Shown here: piece by piece, positions 11,026 through 21,469 of the stretch
How positions within the stretch are numbered: the stretch's first letter is position 1
How the letters are laid out: every line of letters begins with the position of its first letter
Source of the DNA: Quillaja saponaria
Lineage: Eukaryota > Streptophyta > Magnoliopsida > Fabales > Quillajaceae
DNA length: 64,000 nucleotides
NCBI GenBank assembly: GCA_029379385.1
Contig: CM055618.1
Span: forward strand, 3,296,134-3,360,133
Reading direction: 5' to 3'
The notes under the pieces: model-generated
The model's database searches: none
Seen by the model: only the letters and a program-made list of their open reading frames with translations
What the model was told of the DNA's origin: nothing
Program-made: the position numbers and the translations under genes

Positions 11026-11914
11026 TTAAGGTGTTAATTGCACCCCAAAATTATCAAATGTTTTCCCCAACCCAACTACTTGTGTTGTTAAGGCAATGAT
11101 GGCATTAAGTTCATGTACCCCAGCAACTCTCCGGGATGCTAACCTTTCGAATGGCCATTGATAGTTATTTGAGGCCATTTTCTCTAAAGGGTCAAAAGCA
11201 TCATCTGTAGACTTTACCATCAAAGCACCTCTAGCAATAGTATCAATGGTGGTTCTAGGTTTGTTTTCCAAACCATTGTAGAAAGTATATACTTGCAGCC
11301 ACTTGGAAATGTCATGATGTGAGCATTTTCGCATCAATTCTTTATATCTCTTCTATGCCTCATAGAGAGATTCTTGATCTTGTTGAAGGAATGATGTGAT
11401 TTCATTTCTTAGCTTAGCGGTGTTGGTGGGAGGAAAGAATTTGGCTAAAAAATTTGTGCTATGTCTGAGTAAGTGGTGATGGAGTTTTGAGGTAATGAAT
11501 ACATCCAACTTTTTGCCATATCTCAGAGTGGGAATGGAAAAAAGCCTGAGTAGGACTGCATCATTAGAGACGCTATTATATTTAAATGTGTCACATAATT
11601 CCAGGAATGTGACTAGATGAGCATAGGGGTCGTCACTAGGTAAACCACCAAACTATGCAGATCATTGGATCATCTGGGTTGTGCCCGGTTTTATTTCAAA
11701 GTTATTGGTAGTAATGGTTGATCTTTGTATGCTAGAGTGAAGGACTTGCACAAGAGGGACAACATAATATCCTCAAAGCCTTGTTTTCAGGTGCTTGTGG
11801 TTCTTCAGTCATCACACTAGAGTTTCTTGAAACTTGGTTTTCCCTTACCTTATGAAGTGTTCGTTCGATCTTGGAATCGTATGGTACTAGTTCCAAGTTT
11901 CGAGTGTGTTGCAT
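11026..11914 (-). pseudogene. Gypsy gag polyprotein remnant (Athila type)
   Basis: Gag starts near 11914 with MQHTRNLELVPYDSKIERT, very like other Athila gag starts. The retrotransposon gag domain survives in pieces down to 11026: CSHHDISKWLQVYTFYNGL, then TIDTIARGALMVKSTDDAFDPLEKMASNNYQWP. The middle (11340-11730) has the capsid-like stretch in broken frames. It corresponds closely to gag at 39830-40600 and 45021-45338. It would form the virus-like particle, but stops rule out a full product. Confidence 0.8.
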
Positions 11915-12003
11915 GCAATGTTAATAGCATTTGCAATTAAAAATAAGAACTTAAGTTAGAATCAAGTATGCTTATTGAAATTAACAAATAAAGTAAATAC
12001 ATT

Positions 12004-12020
12004 CCTCGGTAGCAGCGACA
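12004..12020 (-). other. Athila primer-binding site (tRNA-Asp type), degenerate
   Basis: Plus-strand CCTCGGTAGCAGCGACA matches CCCCGGCAACGGCGCCA, the 3' end of plant tRNA-Asp, at 12 of 17 positions, and is followed by AAAACT and the LTR start TGACACG. In the element's own sense it is the PBS just after the 5' LTR. Confidence 0.7.
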
Positions 12021-12026
12021 AAAACT

Positions 12027-13486
12027 TGACACGAATTTTACCTATACAAGCACATGTATCGTCCACAAGTAATATAGATAGAGTAGAGATCATTCCCACG
12101 AGGAATAGTTTTACTTTATAAGCTAATTATCAATATTATGCAGCCTAATCCTAATCAAGTCAATACAAATTTCATAGATTATTTAGTAAATTATATAAAG
12201 ATTATAAACTAATACTTAGGTGTACGATATCCCTCACACTACACCTAAGTTTACCTTAACTTAATTCTATTCATGCAATAGTCCAAATATTAACCCAAAT
12301 TTCTTAATCAATTACTAACATATTCCTATGTCTAGCTATTATATATTTTTCTTAATCTTTCGCTATATGCCTATGAGAAATACCCTAAAACAAATTCATT
12401 AAGAGCCAATCTAAGTATATTCTATCTCTTTAACAAATTAGATTATTAAATTTAGATGGACAATCTAGACACAAGCCATATTGCCTAAGCTTAATCTTGA
12501 AATTGACTCTTCCAAGTCAGTGCCAGAATTCCTAATTAGTCTAACTAGTGATTAATCAATTAAAAGCATTAAGATCAACGCAACACATATATTTGAAACT
12601 AAAGCATGCATTAAATTAAAACTAAAGCCACATCGGCTACATGTGAGTTTAATGGCAACCCTAGAATATGACTACTCCATACTAACTATAGAAAACACAA
12701 ATATAAAAGATATAGCCATTACAAGTAATAAGAAAATAACAAGAAGGGAGTAGAAGACTAGAAGTTGTCAGGCTACAGGTCTTTACTAGCTCCTTAAGTA
12801 TTCTCTATCACGAGCTCTGGTATATCCTCAAACTTAACCTTAACCTCATTATATAGACCTTTTGATCCTAGTTCAACTAAACTAGGGATTCCCTAAAGCA
12901 CGTAACGGCACCGCGGCGTGGCCTTCCATTGCTCTACGGCGCCTTAGCCTCTATATAGTCCTTTTCGGATTCTAAATCATCACGCCGCGACTTCATGTTG
13001 TTAGGCACTGCAACACCATCTTCTAAGATTATTCACGAAGTCATCTTTCTGGGCAGCTTGAATAGGTCATCGTGGTGTGTAGTGGTTGGGCGCCACGACG
13101 CTAAGTTCTCTGCCTGATTATGAAATTTATGATTTTACCGATGTTCGCGGCATAGACATGGCTCATGCCATGGCACAGGTCTCTCTGCCTGATCTGTAAA
13201 CTTTTCTTTCACGCACTGCGACGTTATCTTCCCTAGCGCCACTGTGCTAACCTTCAATACTTCTCCTTTTATGTATATAACTAAGACGCTACAAAACATC
13301 TAAAACATATTAGACAACCAAAAAAAAAAAAAACTATTCCCAATTGTATTAAAACACTATAAACTCCTAAAAACCTAGAATAGCTAAAACACTTAATTTT
13401 ACTAACATTCTAACTCTAAATCCTATGACTAGCATGAAATAGGAATAAAAAGTGTAATGAAATAACTCTATTTTACCGATTAATCA
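12027..13486 (-). mobile_element. 5' LTR of Athila-type element (1.46 kb)
   Basis: Bounded by TG next to the PBS and ...ATTAATCA at 13486. It is similar along its length to the LTR at 45551-47040: shared TATCGTCC(A/T)CAAGTAATA near its left end, GTCTAGC(T/A)A(C/T)TATATA in the middle, a GC-rich region with CGCCGCGA-type words at 12895-13250, and AATAACT..ATTTTAC..TATCA/AATCA at the right end. It contains a poly-A run at 13320-13333. It abuts a Copia LTR fragment on the right. Confidence 0.8.
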
Positions 13487-14240
13487 ATCATCTTCTTACC
13501 TTATATGTGATTCCATTGTTTTGATGTCATTTCCCTTATCGATTAATCGACTATGAAGTAAAGCAAATGCAGGTAGATAAATGATAGACGAAGAATTCAT
13601 CATCCTCAATTAAGAGGATCGATATCCCATGGCATCTTGAGACAAGTATGTTTTGTTCCTGCAATTGTTGCAAAGTGAAAGAGATTGAGAAAAGTGTTTT
13701 CTTGGATCTCCTTGAGGAACAAAACATAAATGTGGTTTCAAGTACTAATAGGTTTAGACAGATAGAGAGAATACTAGAATCTATGCCCTATGTCTATCTC
13801 AAGATATGTTTGATGAAATGATTGAATTACATGGTAACAAAGCATTTAAATGTTTGATCAATGATCTTAACTTTGCTTGTACGTGGGTGGTCATAATACA
13901 TTACTAGATGTCAATCTTGATCTATGAATGTAAGTTGGATGGTTTAGCAAAACCAACGTTAAATTAAAAGTGTTTTAATTTAATAGTATTTCTTAGGAAG
14001 TAACAAATTACTTTTATTGCCAATGTATGAGAGAACTTAATAGGTTACACACTTTAATTGACTTAGATTAAGAACCTAGAAGGATTAATGAAGTTTTGAA
14101 ATTAATAGTTAACTTCCAAGCATATATAGCTAAAAATGAAATTATCACCTACACATATACTGTAAGACTTGTTTTTTGAAAGTCAAAAAAAAGTTTTGTG
14201 GAATCCTAATTGGATTTGTAATCCTGATTGGCAATGTGTC
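13487..14240 (+). mobile_element. Copia family-1 LTR fragment
   Basis: From about 13550 the sequence follows 1050-1700 closely (GCAGGTAGAT(A/G)AATGATAGA, ATGCCCTATGTCTATCTC, GATCTATGAA(T/A)GTAAGTTGG). It is a second plus-strand copy of the long Copia LTR, cut on the left by the Athila LTR and fading out on the right near 14240. No coding sequence. Confidence 0.65.
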
Positions 14241-14616
14241 TCACATAATAACTTTTGGGTAGATCATTCATTTTTTCCATAAAGGGCTTGCATATTACAT
14301 GGAATGTTTAAGTAATTTATTTTATTTTTATGTTAAAAATAATTATTGTTTTAAAGTTTGATTTTTTTTTTTTTTTAATTTTCAATACCCAAAAAGAAGA
14401 AAATTTTTTTTTCTTATAAGACAAATAAAAGAAGGAGAATTATATAATATCCTTTCATAAAAGTGGGGTCTTAAATACCCTACCCATGTGTATAAATCAT
14501 ACACCATTTATTTTTGTTGTTTTTATCACAACCATTAATACTTTTCAACTGATTACTTGATTCTTGCAAGTTTATAATAATCTTGTTTTCACCCCAAATT
14601 TATATTTTTTCTCAAT
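14241..14616. other. AT-rich intergenic sequence
   Basis: No gene, RNA or repeat boundary recognised. It contains several T-runs (14364-14377) and is the edge of the low-repeat island around SG1. Confidence 0.4.
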
Positions 14617-14625
14617 TTGGTATCT

Positions 14626-14880
14626 ATGATCTTGCCTTCCTTTACCTATCTGCCTCAAATTCTTCTACCTACTTTCAATTCTCCCTCCTATGGAAGTAGT
14701 CCTCTTGAAGTTGGTTCCTCGAGTTTTCCTGGGAAAGAAGGGGCTAAATCAGAGGACAATGAATTGCCAGAATATGAAAGTGATGATTTTGTTAATGGAT
14801 CTAAATTTGATGATAATAGTGGCAAAACCAATGATACTCTAATATATGATCAAGATGAAGAAATGGATCCAAATGACTAA
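14626..14880 (+). pseudogene. Acidic hypothetical reading frame, probable gene fragment
   Basis: Starting from the in-frame ATG at 14626, 84 residues begin MILPSFTYLP and become acidic and Ser-rich (EDNELPEYESDDF, then DDNSGKTND, ending QDEEMDPND). I do not recognise the protein. A second charged frame follows at 14969-15097, in the same orientation. Low complexity and lack of clear splice sites make a relic of a host gene more likely than a working gene, but a real small gene cannot be excluded. Confidence 0.25.
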
Positions 14881-14968
14881 TCTGGGTATAAATATTATAC
14901 TTCCTTGTACTTGTTAATGGCACTATTAAAGTACAGAAAAACTAGATACTGACAACCAGTGATTCTGA

Positions 14969-15097
14969 TACAGATTAACTCTCGTGGAGGAGAAAAGAGA
15001 CGATTTGGAGGAGAAACTCAAATTTGAAGAAGCAAAGGCCGAAGAAAAGGAAGGCGATCTTGACAACGAAAATGGTTTAGATTTGGTTCTTGAATAA
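14969..15097 (+). pseudogene. Charged coiled-coil-like exon fragment
   Basis: Open from after a stop at 14966-14968 to TAA at 15095-15097: 42 residues with EEKRDDLEEKLKFEEAKAEE, a heptad-like charged helix, then DLDNENGLDLVLE. There is no ATG in frame, so it could be an exon or relic of the same unknown acidic protein as 14626-14880. Not assignable to a family. Confidence 0.2.
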
Positions 15098-16130
15098 GAA
15101 GAAGCCATTGTTGTATTAAATGATTTGCAATTGTATTTATGATTATAGAGAATGAAATGGTATACATGAGCCATTGTAATGTCGGTGAAGGAGAATACCA
15201 ATCAGTGGAACCAGAAAAGGGAAAGGACAAAGATGAAATTGAAACATTCAGTAAAATTGTGGGTGAAAATATAATTATCAAATATTTTGTGCAATTTGCA
15301 TATATGGCTTACACAAGTAACATCGACAAGTGATTGATTTATATTGTGACATCTAATAAAAAAGAGAGTATTGATATGTAAATTATAAAAGTTGTTAGGT
15401 GTATTACAAATAAGTTAAAAGACAAAAATTCAAACGTCATATGTTTTGTCTTTTAGTCTATATATAAAAATAAGATAGTGCACATAGCACTATCCTAAAA
15501 AAAATTGAACACTTAATACCCCCACTTTCAAGAGTGTGTATAGTTCACATTAAAAGAAAACTACATCGAAAAAAAAGAATTTTCAATAGAATTTGTTTTA
15601 AAATTAAATTCTTTTTCTGTTAAAACAAATAGTGCCTATGAGTATCTTATTTGGGTGATATATTTTTTAAAAAAAAATTACACTTAATGCTCTAAATAGT
15701 CATAATCTCAATAACATGCAATACATCACTTACTTCTTTTAAAACATTTTATTTACATAAGTACGAGTTTTTCTAAATAGTACTCTTAAGACAAAAAATT
15801 GCTAAGATGATAGAAATAATTTATTTTGCTAAAAAAAAATCCTTTATATATTACATGTAAACCAATATTGTAGCAATATCGTAGAAGCCTGATTTTCTAG
15901 GAGGTTAAAAAGAAATAATAATTTATTTGTTTAAGTTTGGAGTGTCGAATTTTGAATTGTTGTCATTTGTTGAAAGTTGGAACATCTTCACCTACTCCTC
16001 AAAAGCAACCCTTTATTTGCATTCCCCAACCCCCTTAAACCCCAGCACAGCTAACCCCTTTCTGACTGCGCCGAATTCGTCTCTTCAATTTAAATCTCGC
16101 TCAACCCTCTGAAACCCTAATTCACTCCAC
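15098..16130 (+). promoter_or_regulatory. Upstream region of SG1
   Basis: Intergenic sequence upstream of SG1. It is AT-rich until about 15930, then changes to C-rich leader sequence with CCCCAACCCC, CCTTAAACCCC and AAACCCTAATTC words (the telo-box-like AAACCCTAA is common in leaders of plant housekeeping genes). A transcription start in about 15900-16050 is an inference. I could not single out a TATA box. The ORF at 15139-15333 has no recognisable content. Confidence 0.35.
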
Positions 16131-17131
16131 CATGAGCTCTACCTTAGCCACTGCATCATCATCATCTTTCTTCCATTTCAATTCCATCTCTGTAAAACAA
16201 CTTTCACCTTCAAATCTTCGTTACACCTTCCCAATTGTTCGTAGTCCCCGCTGTATCCCCCGCCTTAGGGTTAGTGCGTCCTCAAGTATTGGTCCCACCT
16301 CTAGCTGACAATAACCCCATTTTTCAGAAGCTTAAAAGCTATGCTGGAGCTGCAATTTTCGTAGGTGCTTCGGCCGTGATGATCGGGAAGGTCTCTGAGT
16401 TGCCAGCCAGAGCCGAATCCCCAGTTGTAGTAACAGAACAGGCTTCTGTTCTTGAAGGAGAGAATCAAATTAAGCAAGCGGAGCAGGAGCAATCCTCGCC
16501 TTTGACCGAGTTTCTTGAATCGAGTTCCGAAGCTGTTGAAGCCCTGAAATCACTATTACAACAGCAGCTCGAGAATGGTGAGGATTCGGAGGCTTTGAAA
16601 ATTTTGAAGCGCTTAGTTTCAGCGCAACCAGAAGTGACGGAATGGAAATTCCTTATGGGAAGGTTGCTTAACGAAATGGGTGATACCGAAAATGCTCGGA
16701 ATGTGTTTGAAGAAATTTTGGCTGTGAACCCATTATCTTTTGAAGCATTGTTTGAAAATGCTCTGTTAATGGACCGTTTTGGCGAAGGACAAGCTGTGAT
16801 TGAACGGTTAGAAGAAGCTTTGAGTATTGCACAGGAGGAAAACAAAACCAAAGAGGCACGTGATGTGCGGCTGATAATGGCACAAATACAATTTTTGCAG
16901 AAGAATGTAGAGGAGGCTTTGAGTGGTTATCAACAACTGACAAAGGAGGACCCTAATGATTTTAGACCATATTTTTGTAGGGGAATGATTTATAGCTTGC
17001 TTGATAAGAATGTGGAGGCAAGAGAGCAGTTTGCCAAGTATAGGGAGCTTTCCCCTAAAAAGTTTGAGGTTGAGGGGTACTTGAGGACACCATTGTCAAG
17101 GATGAAATTGTTTGGATCAGAAGAGAACTAA
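16131..17131 (+). CDS. SG1: SLOW GREEN 1-like plastid TPR protein, with apparent frame break
   Basis: SG1 is a nucleus-encoded plastid TPR protein needed for chloroplast development in Arabidopsis. The start chosen is ATG 16131 in CACCATGAGC context. It opens a Ser/Thr-rich transit peptide (MSSTLATASSSSFF...) ending near RLRVSASSS, typical of a stromal cleavage site, but this frame stops at TGA 16308-16310. The remaining protein is open in another frame through 17131: a short hydrophobic segment (SYAGAAIFVGASAVMIGKV, about 16341-16395), an acidic linker, SPLTEFLESSSEAVEALKSL, then three TPR-like units with WKFLMGRLLNEMGDTENA, NPLSFEALFENALLMDR and DFRPYFCRGMIYSLLDKNVEA, ending RTPLSRMKLFGSEEN. 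Joining the parts needs a shift of -1 between about 16290 and 16311. No intron signals fit there. An assembly error or a young null allele are both possible. Identity as an SG1 orthologue is strong from the C-terminal 230 residues. Confidence 0.85.
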
Positions 17132-17470
17132 TTATGAGGTTCTTGATATGGAAACTACACAGAAATAAGGATGCGGGTATAAAGATCTGCATCCATAACG
17201 GCAATCGAATTTTCAGGTGTTTTTCCTCCTGTATTTTTATTTATTTTGTATTCTGAATATTGTTGTGAATTTAGAACCAATGTGGATGGTTCATTTAGGA
17301 TAAAAGAGAAATAAGGATATGCCAACTTACTTTACAAACCTTGGCACTGGGTGTAACTTTTGCTTTTGAAGTGGTGAAGAACTATTCTTCACATCAACAT
17401 TAACATTCTAGAGAAAACTTGTTTATTTTGCTTTCTCATATCTAATTTTCATTCTTGTGAGATGTGATTT
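17132..17470 (+). other. SG1 3' flank
   Basis: 3' untranslated and downstream sequence of SG1. T-rich stretches (17218-17260) are compatible with a plant polyadenylation region, but no strict AATAAA signal is in the expected place. No other gene seen. Confidence 0.35.
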
Positions 17471-17698
17471 TGGTGGAGAACAAAGTAGTAGGATTTATGA
17501 TGTATAATTTAAATACTATTGATGTAAAAGTTGAAGTGACAATCGAAAGGCAAAGATAAATCCAGATTTCTAATAGAAAGAAAACTAATAATTCCTAATA
17601 ATACTAAAATACTACTTATTTATCCCTAATTCTAATATTACATAATTTAAATACTATTAAATTATACATTATAAATCCTATTATTTCATTCTCCACCA
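17471..17698. mobile_element. Foldback MITE-like element, 228 bp, TSD GATTT
   Basis: Starts TGGTGGAG and ends CTCCACCA. The arms 17471-17519 and about 17648-17698 are inverted repeats of each other (both contain GGATTTATGATGTATAA/GGATTTATAATGTATAA and TAATTTAAATACTAT). It is flanked by GATTT on both sides (17466-17470, 17699-17703), which looks like a 5-bp target-site duplication. There is no coding capacity. The superfamily is not clear from the termini. It lies about 340 bp past the SG1 stop codon. Confidence 0.65.
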
Positions 17699-17703
17699 GA
17701 TTT

Positions 17704-19080
17704 TCTAGTTTGGTGCAGTAATGAGAAATTCCTATTCATTATAATATATGCTATATAGAAATCTGTGATTGATGAGGAGTTTTGCTCTTTGATAATTGTT
17801 CCAGTTGTTGTTAATTCACTAATTTGAAGATGGTAAATAAGAATGGCCATGATTATGATATCCAGGTACGTGGTTATTTGAAATAAATATAAACTGCTTG
17901 TTGTCAAAATTCTGTCTAAGAGTGATTTGTACACCAGTTACTTTGATGCCAGAAGTTTCCCTTGTAATTGGTAATTTCTGTTCTAGTATCTAAGATTCAT
18001 AAATCTCGAGGTTATAACCACAAAAAGGTGAAAAACAATTTGATCTCATTTAGCATTCAAACACTAATAATTATCTTGAAGTATCTATCTATGTAACTAT
18101 GCTATAAAAAGACACAGGCTTGTTCCAATATCTGGTATATGTATACTCGTTTTGTTAATTCTTTCTTGATCTCCCTGCAATGATGTTTCTGGTCTCCTTG
18201 TTATGGACAGATGTGAGCATGAACTTCCTTTTTGTTTCTTTTAAACTTTAAGACATGATTAAAATGAGTCAATGGATGTGTATAATATACATACAGTCAG
18301 TGGATATGTAGGGAAATGACATATATACACGTTTAGGAGCCATTGCATGTGAGTTTGACAGGGCAAGCTAAAGCTTAGGTAAAGTTATTCTTAGTACTAG
18401 GATTTGTAATGGTGGAGGGAATTGCTATATAGCTGGTTTATGACTTACTGCCTGGAAGGTATTCAGCCAAAAAACTGGCACTATTTCTCGCAACAACAAT
18501 AATTAGTTTAAAATTTCAACATGAACTGATATTGTGGCTTTCGTACAATGAACTCTACTTATACACAAGTGAACTCTTCTTGTGCTTTCGAGTTCCTGAC
18601 TGCGAAGCAAAATGTTAATTTTTTATTTTCCTTTTTAGGAGTCCTTGGACCTGGAGGTGACTTGAATTTTATTATGCCTGGAAGAGGGTACAATTCAATG
18701 TTAATGTAAAAGTAGTTTTCGAAGTTCAGAAATTTGGATGGAAAAAATAACTAGAAGAGGAAAACGGAAAAAGAGCAAGAAAACAATGATTAGAAATGTC
18801 TCTTTTCCACTATTACTCTTTTTAAAATATATAAGCTGATAGTCAGTAAAAGTTTGCTTCTCTATGTGGTGGTTTATTATGCAAAACCTCCGTCATTTAA
18901 TAGCTTAACAAGTAGAGCCGGGAACTTAGAAATAGTAATGGAAGTCCCTTTGCAGATTTACATTTCCTATTCATGGTTGCATCTATTACGTTTCTTAAGT
19001 TACTCGCTATAAATCGTTGGGTACTAAGGATTTTACATTCGCTACTTTTTGTAATTGCTTAAATGGGATCCTATCTATTT
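17704..19080. other. Intergenic region, no gene recognised
   Basis: Mixed AT-rich sequence without long open frames or recognised repeats. Composition is like that of the SG1 flanks. Confidence 0.4.
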
Positions 19081-20150
19081 AGCGTGAGCCACTTGCACTT
19101 AAACAAGTGCGATCTCGAATCATTGGAATTCGCTTTGCTTGCTATCCCTTCTATTATATTAAAAGTATTCCCCGGCTCGACAAATGTGAAATGACTGGGA
19201 TGCCCGACCAGACCGCTCTACCACCGAGCTACCGAAATGGACGAACGGATGGGATGATCGATCCTAGTCAACCAAGTGGTGGAAGTCGCCAGCCTTTCTA
19301 GACCAAGTGACTGTAGTAAGACCACACCACTGTATTGCGCTTGAGCGGCCGCCGGGCAGCAACTTTCATTTAAATAAAAATCTTCATAGTAGAATAATCT
19401 TCATTTATCTACAGGTTTTGCGCCTTTCATTCTCTCGTGTAGCGGAAGAGGGAAAGCAACCCGGGATTACATACGATGCACTTATTGAAAGTGCAATTGG
19501 CACTTTAGCTTGATACTTCAAAGTTAAGGCATGGTCGTATTGCTCTTTTCCACCAAATTAGAACCATGTCTGATGTTTATGATTCGGGATCCCCTGAATT
19601 GTCTTGTACTATGATAGGATAGAGGACAAGGTTATTTTGGATGGGGATGATATTGATCCGGATCAAAACAGCTGAGACAAGGGCAAATGTGTTATTTTAT
19701 TAATTCTGAGGCTATAAAATCCAAGATAGGATAGAAGAGTGGGGATGATGAAAAAAGACGAATCTTTTGGCTCTCTCTTTTGTAGCCATCCCTCTGTAAC
19801 TCCTCTTTCCCTTCCTATACTCTCCAATTCTTGCTCTGTAGCTCAAATTTATTGTACTTGAATCATCCATGACGGAAATTGAAATGTCTCTTTCTACCTA
19901 TATCATGCTTCCTGTTTGTTGTTATCTCTGTATGATAGATTCAGTTCCTATCAGGGGGTGTCCAGATACAGAGGCGGAGACTCGTTTTGGAACTCCTCTT
20001 TTTATGGTAGGAAACAAACGTCCTTCTCGTGAGCCTACATGACTTGGACTGCCATGTATTTTTTATTAAAAAGAGGGAAGCGAAAGCGCCTCCGATGTGG
20101 CGCCCCCGGAACAGTGTTCCATTAAAAGAAAGCGGGTCCAAGCGGGAGAA
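19080..20150. other. Candidate organelle-derived insertion (NUMT/NUPT), mosaic
   Basis: Base composition becomes visibly richer in GC than the neighbours. On the minus strand 19240-19201 holds GGTAGCTCGGTGGTAGAGCGGT, a perfect-looking tRNA D-arm, without the rest of a tRNA. Around 19430-19520, 19560-19620 and 19960-20145 the sequence has the even-GC, CCGGA/GCGGG-rich style of plant mitochondrial intergenic DNA (for example GCGCCTCCGATGTGGCGCCC near 20086, and a 66-residue minus-strand frame at 19941-20141). The 19620-19930 and 20150-20500 stretches are more nuclear in style, so it may be several joined pieces. I could not name any organellar gene in it, so the origin is an inference. Confidence 0.45.
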
Positions 20151-20820
20151 TATTTTGTTTTTGGTCTATTCTTTTGAGAGCTTTCTTGTACTACAATAAT
20201 TTCTAATCATACACACAAGCACTGAAATTCAGAATTGGAAATAAGTTATTTGATTAGTTTGTTAAGTGGTTTTCAATTCATTCAATCGTGGTGGAATTTG
20301 ATGTCTTACTTTTGACTTGTTAGTAGTAACATTTTCCTAGGGATGAGGGATAGCTTGGATCTGGAATCTATGCGCTATTGGAGCTATGTTCGGGCTGTTA
20401 ATAGTAACATTTTCGTTCATGAATACTGGATAGACCTGTCTTTTCTGACCTAAAAATCTTCTAAATTGCTCAAAATTTTTATTATTTTATTGTTTACGTT
20501 TTTAACTTGTGAGTAAATTAGTAATTTTGATAATTATTAAGATGAAGTACTGATTTCGGTTGGAGCATCTTCATCTAATTTCATTGAGTCCTCATGATGT
20601 CATGCTGTTGAAGTTCTTACCCAAGAGTTTGCCAAAGATGCAATTCATGACAAACAAAAAACCTCAAACACTCCTTAAAAAACCTACCAGTCATAATTAC
20701 AGCAGACCATATCATCCTAAACTCATCAATTTAAAGAAGAATTATATATATATAAAGTGGCTTAAGGGAGAATTTTTTGATTTTCTTAAGTACCCATATT
20801 AAGTGTGTTGTTGTTATATT
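20151..20820. other. Intergenic region, no gene recognised
   Basis: No recognisable gene. A short frame at 20560-20802 (80 residues, Lys/Pro/His-rich, running into AT-rich sequence) has no family features. Confidence 0.4.
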
Positions 20821-21400
20821 AAATTTAAATATATATTTTTTAATATTTTTTCAATAATTATATAGTAGTTAAGATTGAATTTTTTTTTTACTTTTTTGCT
20901 TTAATAAGATTCTAATAATTATACCGTTTTTCAATAATTATATGACAATAGTAAATAAGATTTTTTTTTTCTCTTTTTGTTTAATAGGATTCTACTAATT
21001 ATAATTTCTTATTAGTTCTTCTCAAATTTCTGAATTAAAAAAAATATCAAGAGTATAGATTCTGAATTAAAAAAAATATCAAGAGTATAGTTTTCATGAT
21101 TATAAATGTTATTGTTTTAACTTTTAATTCATCTCCTATCTTAATAATTAAATATATATATATAAATTTATAGATTTAATTTCTTTTTATGATAAGTAGA
21201 AGAAAATTTATTTTCTTAAATACCCTTATGAATTTTTACTATGTCATAAATATTTAGTAATTGTTATTTTGGTTCAAATTGACTATTTATTTTATTTTTT
21301 AATTTTAATAGGATAATGATTTTTTTATGACTATTGATATTTTTTTGTCCTAATTTTTTTAATATTAATAAGATATATCATAAACAAGATTCACACGCAA
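20820..21400. repeat. AT-rich block with internal short duplications
   Basis: Very AT-rich, related in wording to 1850-2595 in the opposite orientation (AAATACCCTTATGA near 21220). Within it, the phrase TTTTCAATAATTATAT recurs (20848, 20929) and TAATAGGATTCTA/TAATAAGATTCTA recurs (20903, 20982), hinting at an eroded repeat of about 80 bp. A perfect 32-bp tandem repeat lies at 21029-21090. Confidence 0.4.
21029..21090 (+). repeat. Perfect 32-bp tandem duplication
   Basis: TCTGAATTAAAAAAAATATC followed by AAGAGTATAG appears twice back to back (21029 and 21061) with no mismatch in the 30 bp shared. This is consistent with a recent slippage or a small duplication. Confidence 0.9.
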
Positions 21401-21469
21401 TGCATATGTCACGAAAAAGTTAGTGTATATATATATATAAAAGAAAACAAGAAAAATAGAAAACACCTT

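Larger units (their letters stand above)
6600..13486 (-). mobile_element. Athila-type Ty3/Gypsy retrotransposon, degenerate
   Basis: A minus-strand LTR retrotransposon in which the order 5'LTR - PBS - gag - protease - RT - RNase H - integrase can be followed from 13486 leftwards, the Ty3/Gypsy order. The PBS is a tRNA-Asp-type site, usual for Athila/Tat-related plant elements. Every reading frame is broken by stops or shifts. The 3' end is not clear: the conserved block after integrase (6610-6700, shared with 34615-34680) is present, but no polypurine tract or 3' LTR was found to its left. Confidence 0.8.

Noticed and set aside
16301..16943. Minus-strand frames of 63, 128 and 91 residues over SG1
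   Set aside because: They are antisense shadows of the conserved TPR coding sequence and have no motifs.
16235..17131. TTG at 16235 as the start codon of the SG1 protein
   Set aside because: It is only the first near-start in the long frame. It would remove the transit peptide, and the ATG at 16131 has good context and opens a typical transit peptide, so a frame break is the better reading.
19198..19242. A tRNA gene on the minus strand
   Set aside because: Only the D-arm-like GTAGCTCGGTGGTAGAGC is present. No anticodon arm, T-arm (GGTTCGA) or acceptor pairing follows, so it is at most a tRNA fragment.
20560..20802. An 80-residue host gene
   Set aside because: No family resemblance, the second half runs into AT-rich repeat sequence, and there is no leader or splice evidence.
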